From: Syntrophobacteraceae bacterium
Lineage (GTDB): Bacteria > Desulfobacterota > Syntrophobacteria > Syntrophobacterales > Syntrophobacteraceae
Direction of reading: 5' to 3'
Length of the DNA stretch: 64,000 nt
Assembly (NCBI GenBank): GCA_025453975.1
Contig: JALOPI010000011.1
Span: 1-64,000, forward strand
Within the stretch, counting starts at the first letter, position 1; each line of letters starts with the position of its first letter. Under the pieces are notes generated by a model. That model saw only the letters and a list, made by a program, of their open reading frames with translations, had not been told where the DNA came from and did not search any database. Shown here one piece after another: positions 38,062 to 47,119 of this stretch. A program made the position numbers and the translations under genes.

Positions 38062-38196
38062 TGCATTGCTCCTCTCTTTTTCGTTTTTCTCAATACCATG
38101 TTGTCATGACGACTGACCCCATGCGGGACGGCATCGGTGACACTCCGCTCCACGGAAGCCCGAGGATTTGAAGCCGAGGGCCCCCCGGAGGTGACA

Positions 38197-38223
38197 TTAG
38201 CACTCAGTCAGGCTGAGTGCTAA
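38197..38223 (-). promoter_or_regulatory. CIRCE element (HrcA operator) of groESL
   Basis: TTAGCACTC (38197-38205), a 9-nt spacer and GAGTGCTAA (38215-38223), identical to the consensus in both arms. It begins just past the -10 of the groES promoter, so bound HrcA should block transcription except under heat or folding stress. hrcA is not in the window. Confidence 0.97.
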
Positions 38224-38226
38224 TGG

Positions 38227-38255
38227 TATGTAGCCGCAAGGAATTCAAAAGGCAA
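38227..38255 (-). promoter_or_regulatory. Promoter of groESL
   Basis: Minus strand TTGCCT (38255-38250), 17-bp spacer, TACATA (38232-38227), directly upstream of CIRCE. This is the usual geometry of vegetative CIRCE-controlled promoters. Confidence 0.65.
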
Positions 38256-38459
38256 GTCCAAAAAAGGCGGAAAGAAGTGGCATCGCGAGGATCTGTTCCC
38301 TCATGAGCCTTGGCCTGCTGAATATTTCTTGTGATTTCTTGAGTTTTCACGGCAGGATGATAGGGGAGATGTTTTTGACCTCCCATCAAAACCATGGGCA
38401 GCCCACCGGCTGCCCGCATAACAAGACTGACCCACTCCAATATCGGCCTCGCCCTCGTC

Positions 38460-38756
38460 TCAGTGGGCCGTTCCCTCGTGAAAAGTCGTCAGATTCTCAT
38501 CTCCTACCCACTGCTTCATTTCCTGGAGCAGATGATTCGTGGCTTCCTCGATCCGGTTGATGTCCTTCTCGTCCACCGAATCGTCCGTGACATACTGAAG
38601 CGAATCCCTGAGGCGCCTGAACTGTTCGACGATCTCGGGCTTGATCCTGCCGTCTCCCAGCCGCTGATCCAGGTCCAGAATCGTTTCCACGCAGCTCTCG
38701 ACCCGCAGTCGAAAATATTTCCGGCCCTGCTTGTGCAAAAACCGTTTAAAGATCAT
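38460..38756 (-). CDS. Small hypothetical helical protein
   Basis: 98 residues, charged and almost all helical (EQFRRLRDSLQYV, INRIEEATNHLLQEMKQW). No motif recognised. It lies 80 bp after the zinc-ribbon/receiver-like gene on the same strand and upstream of the groESL promoter. The start at 38756 has no strong ribosome-binding site. It may be a coiled-coil accessory protein. Confidence 0.55.
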   Translation of the reverse strand: MIFKRFLHKQGRKYFRLRVESCVETILDLDQRLGDGRIKPEIVEQFRRLRDSLQYVTDDSVDEKDINRIEEATNHLLQEMKQWVGDENLTTFHEGTAH

Positions 38757-38836
38757 GATTCATCAGACCATGAGCATGCACGATCCATCGCGCCGAAGCG
38801 CCATGGAGCCAGAACCGAAGAGCACGAACGACGCTC

Positions 38837-39523
38837 TCAGTACTCTCCCCTCTTCTCAAGCTCATCGGCGAATACCTTGTAAAAGTGCTTGTGATCCTTC
38901 ATGGCGCGGACAAACAGGACTTTCGCCTTGTCCATGTCCTGGACATGGAGGATCATATCGACCCCATGATTGAATGCGGACATGCGCTCCAGGGTGGGCA
39001 GCTGCTCACTCAGGAGGCACAGGAACAGGTGCCTGCGACTGTGCATGGGCAGGAGCTGGAAGTGCTGCAGCACGACGTTGTCACCCGCTTTCGTCCCACC
39101 GTACACCTCATCCAGGACCACCAGGTCGTACTGATTCCGGTTGAGCTTCTCCAGAGCCTCCTTGGGAGAAAACGCCGTGCTCACATAGTAATCCAGCTGG
39201 CGAAGTGTCTGCTCCATTTTGTACGAGCGGGCCGTGTCCCACACGCAGACCAGAGCAGCACGGACTCCGTCCTCGATGATATCGGAGGGAGCATGATCCA
39301 TTTCCGGATCATCCATGCCCACGGGGGAATAGCCCACCGTCGATCCTGCCGCCGGAGGCGCCACGGCGGCCCGGGGCTCCTCCTGGGCTCGTTCAACGGG
39401 GATCCGGCACCGAGGGCAAAGAGCACGGATCTCCTTGTCCGCGGGGAGCTTGTCATCGGCCAGAGAAAACGTTGCCTTGCAGCCTGGACAATAGAACTTC
39501 ACGCGCCACTCCTCCTGTGCCAT
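38837..39523 (-). CDS. Zinc-ribbon protein with a receiver-like domain
   Basis: 228 residues. Residues ~11-45 form an MJ0042-type zinc ribbon (YCPGCKATFSL...LCPRCRIP). A Pro/Ala-rich linker leads to a ~130-residue domain that reads like a response-regulator receiver: AALVCVWD on strand 1, a central YDLVVLDEVYGG where the phospho-Asp would be, and HLFLCLLSE for strand 4. The usual switch Thr/Lys are not evident, so it may be a pseudo-receiver. The zinc-ribbon-plus-receiver layout is common in deltaproteobacteria of the myxobacterial and sulfate-reducing type. Partner unknown. Confidence 0.7.
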   Translation of the reverse strand: MAQEEWRVKFYCPGCKATFSLADDKLPADKEIRALCPRCRIPVERAQEEPRAAVAPPAAGSTVGYSPVGMDDPEMDHAPSDIIEDGVRAALVCVWDTARSYKMEQTLRQLDYYVSTAFSPKEALEKLNRNQYDLVVLDEVYGGTKAGDNVVLQHFQLLPMHSRRHLFLCLLSEQLPTLERMSAFNHGVDMILHVQDMDKAKVLFVRAMKDHKHFYKVFADELEKRGEY

Positions 39524-39907
39524 TCCGGATCCAGCCTACGTTTGAGCTACAATACTCGCCCCGGAATGGATTTGACAATTCAAATCTTCCACGAAGTTTC
39601 GACCGATTCGCCGGTTTCCTGGAGCCCGCTGGATGCGCTCCAAGGAGCCCATCCTCCCATCTACGGCATACCTTTTCGGGATCGATCTCCAGGGGAATCC
39701 CACTCCCAAACCGCCGAAATCTCCCACAACCGACGCTGGACAGCCTCCGCCGCAGCCCCTAGAATAGGCAATGATCAGTGGTCGGCACTCCCGATGCGGG
39801 CGACTTGCCCACGCATCATCGAGGCAGCCGGATGAGCTGCCCACGGTTCCTTTGGATCGTCCCACAATGGACTACTCTGAAAACATTTCTCGTTAGGAGC
39901 ATCCAAC
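39524..39907. other. Divergent intergenic region (384 bp)
   Basis: Between the receiver-like gene and the aldo/keto reductase. I see no gene, strong hairpin or clear promoter here. Confidence 0.4.
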
Positions 39908-40909
39908 ATGGCACTCATGGACATGATAAGCTTTGGCAGGACCGATCTCCACGTTTCCCGAATGGTTCTGGGCACCTGGGTCACAGGGGGGTGGGCATGG
40001 GGAGGCGCCGACGATGAGGCGTCGCACAGGGCTATCCTCCGATCTCTCGAGCTGGGGGTCAATTTCATCGATACCGCGCCGGTCTACGGGTTCGGGAAAT
40101 CGGAGGAGGTGGTGGGGCAGGCCCTCAAGGAATGGGGCCGGCGGGACACCGTGGTGGTGGCGACCAAGTGCGGCTTGGAATGGGATGAAAAGGAGCGAAT
40201 TCGCAGGAATTCCAGACCTGACCGGATCCGGTCGGAGGTCGAAGCGAGTCTCGCGCGCCTGGGAGTCGAGCGGATCGACCTCTACCAGATCCATTGGCCG
40301 GACACTCAAACCCCTTTCGAAGACTCCATGGAGGCCATGAAGCGCCTGCAGGAGGAAGGCAAGATCCGCTGGATAGGACTCAGCAATTTCAGCCCGGAGC
40401 AGGTCCGGCCATGTCTCGAGACCGGTCCGGTCCACAGTCTGCAGCCTCCGTACAACCTCTTCGAGCGCGGAGCCGAAGCGGAGATCCTCCCCTTCTGCCT
40501 GGAGCATGAGGTGGCGACCTTGGTGTACGGTGGCCTGTGCCGAGGGCTGCTCACGGGAAAATTCAAGGGAAATGAAGCGTTTCCCCGGGGCGACCTTCGT
40601 CGGGGGGATCCGAAATTCAAGCCCGACCGGTTCAAGCATTACGTGAAAGCCGTCGGAGAGCTCGGCAGGATGGCGGCGTCCTATGGCAAGACCTCCGCCC
40701 AATTCGCTCTGCGGTGGGCCCTTCAGCAGCCGGGTGTCACTTGTGTCATCGCCGGCGCCCGGACCCCGGCCCAGGCCGAGGACAACACGGGCGTTTCAGG
40801 GTGGATGATTTCTGACGACGACCTGAAGAAGATCAGCGCCATCGTGGCCCGGCACGTCCCGACCCCCGTCGGACCCGAGTTCATGGCTCCCCGTGTCGAA
40901 CCGGCATGA
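39908..40909 (+). CDS. Aldo/keto reductase
   Basis: 333 residues, ATG at 39908 after AGGAG. NADPH-dependent (beta/alpha)8 oxidoreductase with the full catalytic tetrad: Asp55 and Tyr60 (FIDTAPVYG), Lys87 (ATKCG) and His129 (YQIHWPD). The C-terminal VIAGARTPAQAEDN is the cofactor phosphate site seen in the AKR family related to YajO/Gpr. Substrate cannot be deduced. It stands alone, 143 bp before the CoA-transferase gene. Confidence 0.9.
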   Translation: MALMDMISFGRTDLHVSRMVLGTWVTGGWAWGGADDEASHRAILRSLELGVNFIDTAPVYGFGKSEEVVGQALKEWGRRDTVVVATKCGLEWDEKERIRRNSRPDRIRSEVEASLARLGVERIDLYQIHWPDTQTPFEDSMEAMKRLQEEGKIRWIGLSNFSPEQVRPCLETGPVHSLQPPYNLFERGAEAEILPFCLEHEVATLVYGGLCRGLLTGKFKGNEAFPRGDLRRGDPKFKPDRFKHYVKAVGELGRMAASYGKTSAQFALRWALQQPGVTCVIAGARTPAQAEDNTGVSGWMISDDDLKKISAIVARHVPTPVGPEFMAPRVEPA

Positions 40910-41052
40910 ATACATGATTGGGCATTGAATTTGACCTGGGCAGCGTCCCGTGGTGATCTCCCCATTCATGATCCAACTCTCCATCCTGGCCTGGAGGGCA
41001 GCGCGATTCGGCGTCCTGATCCCGGCTCGATCTGACCGAAGGAGTATCCCCC

Positions 41053-42546
41053 ATGAATTCGATCAAACATTTTCCCGTTCTGACTCCCGAGGAGGCCGTC
41101 GCCCTCATTCCCCATGGAGCCACCGTGTCTTTCAGCGGCTTCAGTCCCGCGGGCGCCGCCAAGGTGATCCCCCGCGCCCTCGCAGCCCGCGCGCGCCAGG
41201 AGCACCAGGCCGGGAGTGCCTTCAAGGTCCGCGTCCTCACAGGTGCTTCCAGCGGAGAGAGCATCGATGATGAACTGGCCAGGGCCGAGGCGATTTCCTG
41301 GCGAGCCCCCTACCAGAGCGGATCGAGCCTGCGAAAGCAGATCAACCGTCAAGAGGTTGAATACGTGGACATGCACCTGTCCCACGTTCCTCAGACGGTT
41401 CTCTTCGGATTCTTCGGGAAGATCGACTTCGCCGTGGTTGAAGCCACCGAGATCACACCCGATGGAAGAGTTTACCTGACGACTTCCATTGGCGCTTCTC
41501 CGACCTATCTCAAGTACGCCGACCACGTCATCATCGAGATCAACCGTGGCCACAGCATGAGACTGCGGGAGATGGCCGATATCGTCGTGCTTCCAGCCCC
41601 ACCCCATCGAAGTCCCATCCCCATCTACGAGCCCATGACCCGAGTCGGTTGGCCCTATGCCATCGTGGATCCCAGCAAAGTGGTCGGCATCGTTGAGAAT
41701 GAAGAGCCCGATCACGTGGTCCCCTTCGACGCTCCCGACACGCCGAGCCACAAGATCGCCCAGTTTCTGGTTCGCTTTCTCATCGATGAGATGAAGGCCG
41801 GTCGCATACCCCAGGAATTCCTTCCCCTCCAGGCCGGCGTCGGCAACGTGGCCAACGGCGTCATGGCCGAACTGGGAGCCAATCCGGACATTCCCCCCTT
41901 CACCATGTACTCGGAGGTTTTCCAGGACTCTCTCGTCGGCCTGATGGAGCGAGGGAAGCTTCTGGGAGCCAGCGCGACGGCCCTCACCGTGACGACGGAT
42001 ATGCTCAGGCGAATGTACGAGAACATGGATTTCTTCTGCCCGCGGATCGTCCTGCGGCCCCAGGAGATCTCCAACCACCCCGGCGTCATTCGAAGACTCG
42101 GCGTCATAGGACTCAACACGGCCCTCGAAGCCGACATCTACGGGAACGTCAATTCATCGCACCTGTACGGAATGGATATCATGAACGGGATCGGAGGCAG
42201 TGGCGAGTTCGCCCGCAACAGTTATCTGGCCGTTTTCATGTGTCCATCCACGGCCAAGGGGGGCAAGATCTCCTCCATCGTTCCCATGTGTCCTCACATC
42301 GACAACAACGAGCACTCCGTGCAGGTCATCGTGACCGAGCAGGGGCTGGCCGACCTGCGCGGGCTGGGCCCGTCTCAGCGTGCCCGCAAGATCATTGATA
42401 ACTGTGCCCACCCGGCCTACCGCGACTATTTGAACCGTTACGTGGGGCGCGCTCGCACCGGCCACATCCCCCACGACCTGGCCACGGCTTTCGAGCTGCA
42501 CCGAAACCTCCTCGAAACGGGCTCCATGCTCCCGGGCGTGTTTTGA
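41053..42546 (+). CDS. Acetyl-CoA hydrolase/transferase family protein (AarC/Ach1-like CoA-transferase)
   Basis: 497 residues, AAGGAG upstream. Family I-type CoA-transferases of the Ach1/AarC/Cat1 group move CoA between succinyl-, acetyl- or propionyl-CoA and a free acid. MTRVGWPYAIVDPSKVVGIV, the Gly loop GVGNVANGVM, the catalytic Glu in MYSEVFQD and NGIGGSGEFARN are conserved. In sulfate reducers that oxidise acetate or propionate completely, such an enzyme activates the acid with succinyl-CoA or acetyl-CoA. Which pair is used here is uncertain. Confidence 0.9.
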   Translation: MNSIKHFPVLTPEEAVALIPHGATVSFSGFSPAGAAKVIPRALAARARQEHQAGSAFKVRVLTGASSGESIDDELARAEAISWRAPYQSGSSLRKQINRQEVEYVDMHLSHVPQTVLFGFFGKIDFAVVEATEITPDGRVYLTTSIGASPTYLKYADHVIIEINRGHSMRLREMADIVVLPAPPHRSPIPIYEPMTRVGWPYAIVDPSKVVGIVENEEPDHVVPFDAPDTPSHKIAQFLVRFLIDEMKAGRIPQEFLPLQAGVGNVANGVMAELGANPDIPPFTMYSEVFQDSLVGLMERGKLLGASATALTVTTDMLRRMYENMDFFCPRIVLRPQEISNHPGVIRRLGVIGLNTALEADIYGNVNSSHLYGMDIMNGIGGSGEFARNSYLAVFMCPSTAKGGKISSIVPMCPHIDNNEHSVQVIVTEQGLADLRGLGPSQRARKIIDNCAHPAYRDYLNRYVGRARTGHIPHDLATAFELHRNLLETGSMLPGVF

Positions 42547-42692
42547 CGGCCGGGCACCGGCACTCCGGCGGCTTTACAGGGTCATGGACGATGGTTAAGA
42601 AAATTACGGGTATTGAAGACCGGTAGAAATAGCACACGAGCGGCGCACGGGCTCGACCGGTCGTCTGCCTCACCCATGAAATGGAGGATGAA

Positions 42693-42938
42693 ATGAATGT
42701 TCCTAAGCTCGGAATACTGGCCGTTCTTTGGGCCACGTTGCTTTTATATGGCTGTTCGGGAATGAGTTACACTCAGCAGCGCATGCTGTCGGGCGGTGCC
42801 ATTGGCGCGGCGAGCGGTGCCGTGATCGGAGCCGCTACGGGCGGCAGTGCCGCCACGGGAGCGGCCATCGGCGGTGCCGCCGGAGTGGTGGGGGGTGTCA
42901 TCGTGGATCAGTACGAGAAGAGTCAGGGCCGCTACTGA
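42693..42938 (+). CDS. Glycine-zipper lipoprotein
   Basis: 81 residues from the ATG at 42693 (GGAGG upstream). The signal peptide ends in a lipobox LLYGC, so the mature protein should be lipidated at Cys. The rest is a glycine zipper (GGAIGAASGAVIGAATGG... AAIGGAAGVVGG) like that in SlyB- or YMGG-type outer-membrane lipoproteins. Probably an envelope structural or stress protein. Confidence 0.85.
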   Translation: MNVPKLGILAVLWATLLLYGCSGMSYTQQRMLSGGAIGAASGAVIGAATGGSAATGAAIGGAAGVVGGVIVDQYEKSQGRY

Positions 42939-43070
42939 TCCCATCCGTCCGATCGACCATACCATATCCGGGATCGGGCCTTGACGGCAGGACGAGCTCC
43001 ATGGGGCATGGCTGAGCTCGAGCCCCGTTTCTGTTCGATACCAGCTCGTCAGATCATGCTCCACAGACGA

Positions 43071-43103
43071 GAAGGCCCCCCCGCCCGGGGCGAGGGGGCC
43101 TTC
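43071..43103. terminator. Strong hairpin between the lipoprotein gene and dsrP
   Basis: GAAGGCCCCC (43071-43080) pairs with GGGGGCCTTC (43094-43103) with a GC-rich inner stem. It separates convergent operons. T-runs are short on both sides. Confidence 0.7.
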
Positions 43104-43150
43104 CTATGTGGTACAGCTCGGGATGGTCCAGGCCATCACCGCGAGGCTCG

Positions 43151-44308
43151 TCAGGAAACGACCTCTTCCTTCACAGAAATGGCGACCTTGTAGAGCACCG
43201 TCAGCACGAGAAGTCCCGTGGCCCAGATCCCAAGGGCGATCATCAGCTCGGGAATGGTCGGCATATATTCCCGGACATGCTCGAAGGGATTGGGAATGAA
43301 ACCGGCCACCACCAGTCCCAGGCCTTTCTCCAGCCACATGGAGACGAAGACGCAGACACAGGCGATCTTGAGGGTCTTGTCGTCCTTGCGGGTCTTGGGA
43401 TTGATGAGCAGCGCCAGCCCGGCCAGGGCCAGCAGCACGAAGGCCCACATGAAGGGAACCAGCTTCCCGTGTCCCTCGAGGCCCACGAAGAGGTATTCCA
43501 GGGCGTGCTTGTGGGACGGGATGTTGCTGTAGAACGCCGTGAAGAATTCCAGACCCACGAAGAAGATGCTGATGATCATCGCATAGGTCATGATGACGGA
43601 CAGCCGGTCGATGGCCTCCTTGCCCGGATCGAACTTGCTGAACTTCTTCACCAGGTAGGAGAGGAGGATCAGGAGCGCCGGGCCCGAGCAGAACGCCGAA
43701 GCCAGGAAGCGGGCGGCCATGATGGCGGTCAGCCAGTAGTGGCGGCCGGGAAGGCCGGCGTACAGGAAGGCGGTCACCGTGTGGATGGAGACAGCCCAGG
43801 GAATGGAGAGATAAATGAGGGGCTTCAGCCAGTTTTCGTAATGGACACCCTTCCGCTCGGCTTCGAGTACGTTCCATCCCACGATGATGTTGATGAAGAG
43901 ATAACCGTTGAGCACGATCATGTCCCAGAAGAGGATGGAGTTGGGTGTCGGGTAGAGCAGAACGTTCAGCAGGCGCATGGGCTTGCCAAGGTCGACGATG
44001 ATGAAGAGGAGACACATGGTCACCGCCGCCACGGCCAGGAACTCTCCCAGGATGGTGATCCGTCCGAACACCTTCACATCGTGGAGGTAGTAGGGGAGCA
44101 CCACCATGACCGCCGAGGCGGCCACGCCGACCAGAAAGGTGAACTGGGCGATGTAGAACCCCCAGGAGACATCACGGGAGAGTCCCGTGATGGTCAGACC
44201 CTTGTTGAGCTGGACCAGGTAGGTCGCGAAGCCCAGCCCGATGAAGACCAACAGGATCGTCAGCCATCGGTAGTATTTCTGATCTCCGGAAAACGCCCTC
44301 TCAAGCAT
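43151..44308 (-). CDS. dsrP: DsrP, NrfD-type integral membrane subunit of DsrMKJOP
   Basis: 385 residues, about ten membrane helices (e.g. WLTILLVFIGLGFATYLVQL, FYIAQFTFLVGVAASAVMVVLPYYLHD). NrfD/PsrC family, the quinone-interacting partner of the ferredoxin subunit DsrO. Length is as expected. Last gene of the dsrMKJOP operon; it starts 10 bp after dsrO. Confidence 0.95.
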   Translation of the reverse strand: MLERAFSGDQKYYRWLTILLVFIGLGFATYLVQLNKGLTITGLSRDVSWGFYIAQFTFLVGVAASAVMVVLPYYLHDVKVFGRITILGEFLAVAAVTMCLLFIIVDLGKPMRLLNVLLYPTPNSILFWDMIVLNGYLFINIIVGWNVLEAERKGVHYENWLKPLIYLSIPWAVSIHTVTAFLYAGLPGRHYWLTAIMAARFLASAFCSGPALLILLSYLVKKFSKFDPGKEAIDRLSVIMTYAMIISIFFVGLEFFTAFYSNIPSHKHALEYLFVGLEGHGKLVPFMWAFVLLALAGLALLINPKTRKDDKTLKIACVCVFVSMWLEKGLGLVVAGFIPNPFEHVREYMPTIPELMIALGIWATGLLVLTVLYKVAISVKEEVVS

Positions 44309-44318
44309 GTTGCACCCC

Positions 44319-45098
44319 TTATATGATGTAGTAAACGTTTGGCTCGGTGCCGAGCTCGGTTTTCCGTCGGATGGTGAAATTCGTGTCCAGCAGCTTGCGG
44401 ACGGCCGACTTGGGATCGGTCTGGTCCCCGAAGCTCAGGGCCCCCGCCTTGCACGCCTCGACGCAGGCCGGTAGCTGGCCCACCGCCAGACGCTCGTCGC
44501 AGAAGCTGCATTTCTCCACCACACCCCGCTCCCTGCCGGGATACTTGTAATTCAGATCCTTGACGTATTCCCGGGGCTCGCGGAAGTTGAAGCTGCGTGC
44601 ACCGAAGGGGCAGCCCGCCATGCAGAAGCGGCACCCGATGCAGCGATGGTAGTCCATCATGGTGACGCCGTCCGCGCGCTTGAAAGTGGCCTGGGTCGGG
44701 CAGACCCGAACACAGGGCGGATTCGAGCAATGGTTGCACAGGACGATGAAGGGCTTCCCCTTCAGCTTCTCGTTGGTGTACGGGTTCCCCAGCCCCGGGA
44801 AGGTGTTCTCGTAGTGCTCGGTCCAGATCCACTTGATCTCTTCCTCGGGGTCCTCGATGGTCGGGACGTTGTGAAGCTTGTGACAGGCTTCCAGGCAATC
44901 CTTGCAACCGTCCTTGCCCTTTTCCCAGCACTTTTTCATGTCAATGACCATGGCCCACTGCTTCCCCTTGAGGGCCTCCGGATTGGCCATGACCTGGGGA
45001 GCATTGCCGGCCGCGACCCCTCTGGCGAGCGGCAGGGCCCCGAGCCCCAGGGCGAACAGTCCGCTGACTTTCAGGAACTCTCTTTTGCTCTTTTCCAT
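44319..45098 (-). CDS. dsrO: DsrO, periplasmic ferredoxin-like subunit of DsrMKJOP
   Basis: 259 residues from the ATG at 45098, which overlaps the dsrJ stop (TAATG) and follows GGAGG. Cys blocks CKDCLEACH, CNHCSNPPCVRVCP, CIGCRFCMAGCP and CSFCDERL...CVEAC bind several [4Fe-4S] clusters and pass electrons between DsrJ and DsrP. The N-terminus is a Tat-type signal, but it reads SKREFLK, with Lys in place of the first Arg. A hydrophobic stretch LFALGLGALPLA follows. Confidence 0.95.
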   Translation of the reverse strand: MEKSKREFLKVSGLFALGLGALPLARGVAAGNAPQVMANPEALKGKQWAMVIDMKKCWEKGKDGCKDCLEACHKLHNVPTIEDPEEEIKWIWTEHYENTFPGLGNPYTNEKLKGKPFIVLCNHCSNPPCVRVCPTQATFKRADGVTMMDYHRCIGCRFCMAGCPFGARSFNFREPREYVKDLNYKYPGRERGVVEKCSFCDERLAVGQLPACVEACKAGALSFGDQTDPKSAVRKLLDTNFTIRRKTELGTEPNVYYII

Positions 45099-45511
45099 TA
45101 CTTGGCCTCCTTCGGGGCAACGTGACAGGTCCAACAGTAGGGGATTTGTCCCGTGGCCAATCCTGCATAATTGTGGCACGTGTCACAGAACTGGGATTTG
45201 TTGGAGTGGCACCTCATGCACTCGTTCTGGAGGCTCATGTTGTACTTCTTGCCGTCGGCGGCCACGTATAGGCGCTTGCTGTTGCGCACGACCTCGGTCC
45301 GCCAGTCGTTGAGCAGCTGCATGTGGCCCGTGATCATCTCAGCCTTGGGGAGAACGCACTGCTTTTCCTTCAACTGGTTGATGACCGGGGTGTCGATGCT
45401 GGGCTTGGGGGCAGGAGCCGCCTTGCCCATGTTGTACCAGATGGGCACCGTGACCAGCACGATGAAGATGCCGAGCCCGGCCAATATATATTTCCCATTA
45501 TAGATCTTCAT
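45098..45511 (-). CDS. dsrJ: DsrJ, triheme cytochrome c subunit
   Basis: 137 residues. An N-terminal membrane anchor (YILAGLGIFIVLVTVPIWY) and three CxxCH heme c motifs: CMRCH, CDTCH and CWTCH. A Cys outside these motifs (KQCVLP) could be the unusual axial heme ligand described for DsrJ. It acts on the periplasmic side. Its start overlaps the end of dsrK by 14 bp. Confidence 0.96.
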   Translation of the reverse strand: MKIYNGKYILAGLGIFIVLVTVPIWYNMGKAAPAPKPSIDTPVINQLKEKQCVLPKAEMITGHMQLLNDWRTEVVRNSKRLYVAADGKKYNMSLQNECMRCHSNKSQFCDTCHNYAGLATGQIPYCWTCHVAPKEAK

Positions 45512-47117
45512 TCTCAGCTTCCTCCATTCCCGCTAGAGGTTCCCCACGGAGATCGGTCGTCCGCTCGGTTTCGCCCTCCATCACCAGAGCGTTGCCCACC
45601 AGCTCGTGAACACCCGTGACACCGACACCGGGAACCCAGTAGTTCATGAGCGGCGGGAGCACGGCGCGGTCGATGGCGCAGATGCACGACAGCATGTTCA
45701 CATCGAATTTCTCCTGAGTCCACTTGACGGCGTTGGCCCTGGGCAGGCCGCCCCGCATCCGGAGCTCCATGATCTCGTCGGTATTCAGACCCGAGCCGCT
45801 GCCGCAGCAGAAGGTCTGCTCCCTCGTGGTGCCCGTCGGCATCTCGAAGAAATTGTTGCAGACGTTATGGAGGACGTATCGGGGCTCTTCCAGCAGCCCC
45901 ATGCCGCGGGAGGTGTTGCACGAATCGTGGTACGTCACCCGCAGGTGATCGTTGCGGGAAGGATCGAGCTTCAGCTTGTTGTTCTTGATGAGGTCGGCGG
46001 TGAATTCCACCAGGTGAACCATCTTGGTGGCCTTGGCATTATCGAACCTGGTTCCCGTGATGGGCGAGACCGGCTCCTCGAGGAAATCGGCGGGGCCGTT
46101 CATGGTGTCCATGTACTGGTTGACGACGCGCCACATGTGACCGCACTCGCCACCGAGGATCCACTTCACCCCCAGCCGCTTGGCTTCGGCGTACATCTTG
46201 GAATTGAGGCGCTTCATCATCTCATGGGACGTGAAGAACCCGAAGTTGCCGCCCTCCGAGGCATAGGTGGACCAGGTGTAGTCCAGGTCCAGCTCGTGGA
46301 ACAGCATGAGGTAGCCCATGAGGGTGTAAGTGCCGGGATCCGCGAACACGTCCCCCGAAGGCGTGATGAACAGGATTTCGGCGCCCTTGCGGTTGAACGT
46401 CGGTTCGATGCGAACGCCGTTCAACGCCTCGATCTCCTCCACGAAGAACTCGATCATGTCCTTGAAGGCGTGTGGCTGGATCCCCAGGTGGTTCCCGTTG
46501 TGGTAGCAGTTGGCGACGGGACCCACGACCCAGTCGATGTTGAGCCCGAGGAGGTTCAGAAGCTCGCGGCCGATGATCGTCACTTCGGCGGTATCGATGC
46601 CGTATGGGCAGAACACCGAGCAGCGACGGCATTCGGTGCACTGGAAGAAGTACATGAACCATTCCTTGAGCACGTCCTCGGTGAGCTCCCGGGCACCGGC
46701 CATCTTGCCCATGATCTTGCCGGCCAGGGTGAAGTCCTTGCGGTAGACGGACCGAAGCAGCTCGGCGCGGAGCACCGGCATGTTCTTGGGATCACCCGAC
46801 CCGATGTAGAAATGGCATTTGTCAGCGCAGGCGCCGCAGCGCACGCAGATGTCCATGAACAGCTTGAGGGACCGGAATTTGTCCAACCGCTCCCGCAGCC
46901 CTTCAAGGATGATCTCTTTCCAATTGGAGGGCAGCTTCCAGTCGTCATCCAGGGGAGACCACTCCCTGGGGTTGGGCAGCCCAACCGCCATGAGGTTCTT
47001 GGCCTTCCCCGGATAGGCAAAGTTCCCCGGCCGGAAGACCGCCGGCGTGTCCCACCAGGGGGTCTTGGGCAGCGTATAGTCAATCGCAAGATCTTTAGCT
47101 TTGGGAATTGCAGCCAT
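45498..47117 (-). CDS. dsrK: DsrK, catalytic HdrD-like iron-sulfur subunit
   Basis: 539 residues. Two ferredoxin-type [4Fe-4S] motifs (CVRCGACADKC and CTECRRCSVFC) precede the HdrD-like region with ECGHMWR, YHDSCNTSRG and FCCGSGSG, which binds the special catalytic [4Fe-4S] cluster. DsrK faces the cytoplasm and is thought to reduce the DsrC trisulfide made by sulfite reductase. It starts 3 bp after the dsrM stop. dsrC and dsrAB are not in the window. Confidence 0.96.
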   Translation of the reverse strand: MAAIPKAKDLAIDYTLPKTPWWDTPAVFRPGNFAYPGKAKNLMAVGLPNPREWSPLDDDWKLPSNWKEIILEGLRERLDKFRSLKLFMDICVRCGACADKCHFYIGSGDPKNMPVLRAELLRSVYRKDFTLAGKIMGKMAGARELTEDVLKEWFMYFFQCTECRRCSVFCPYGIDTAEVTIIGRELLNLLGLNIDWVVGPVANCYHNGNHLGIQPHAFKDMIEFFVEEIEALNGVRIEPTFNRKGAEILFITPSGDVFADPGTYTLMGYLMLFHELDLDYTWSTYASEGGNFGFFTSHEMMKRLNSKMYAEAKRLGVKWILGGECGHMWRVVNQYMDTMNGPADFLEEPVSPITGTRFDNAKATKMVHLVEFTADLIKNNKLKLDPSRNDHLRVTYHDSCNTSRGMGLLEEPRYVLHNVCNNFFEMPTGTTREQTFCCGSGSGLNTDEIMELRMRGGLPRANAVKWTQEKFDVNMLSCICAIDRAVLPPLMNYWVPGVGVTGVHELVGNALVMEGETERTTDLRGEPLAGMEEAENEDL

Positions 47118-47119
47118 TT

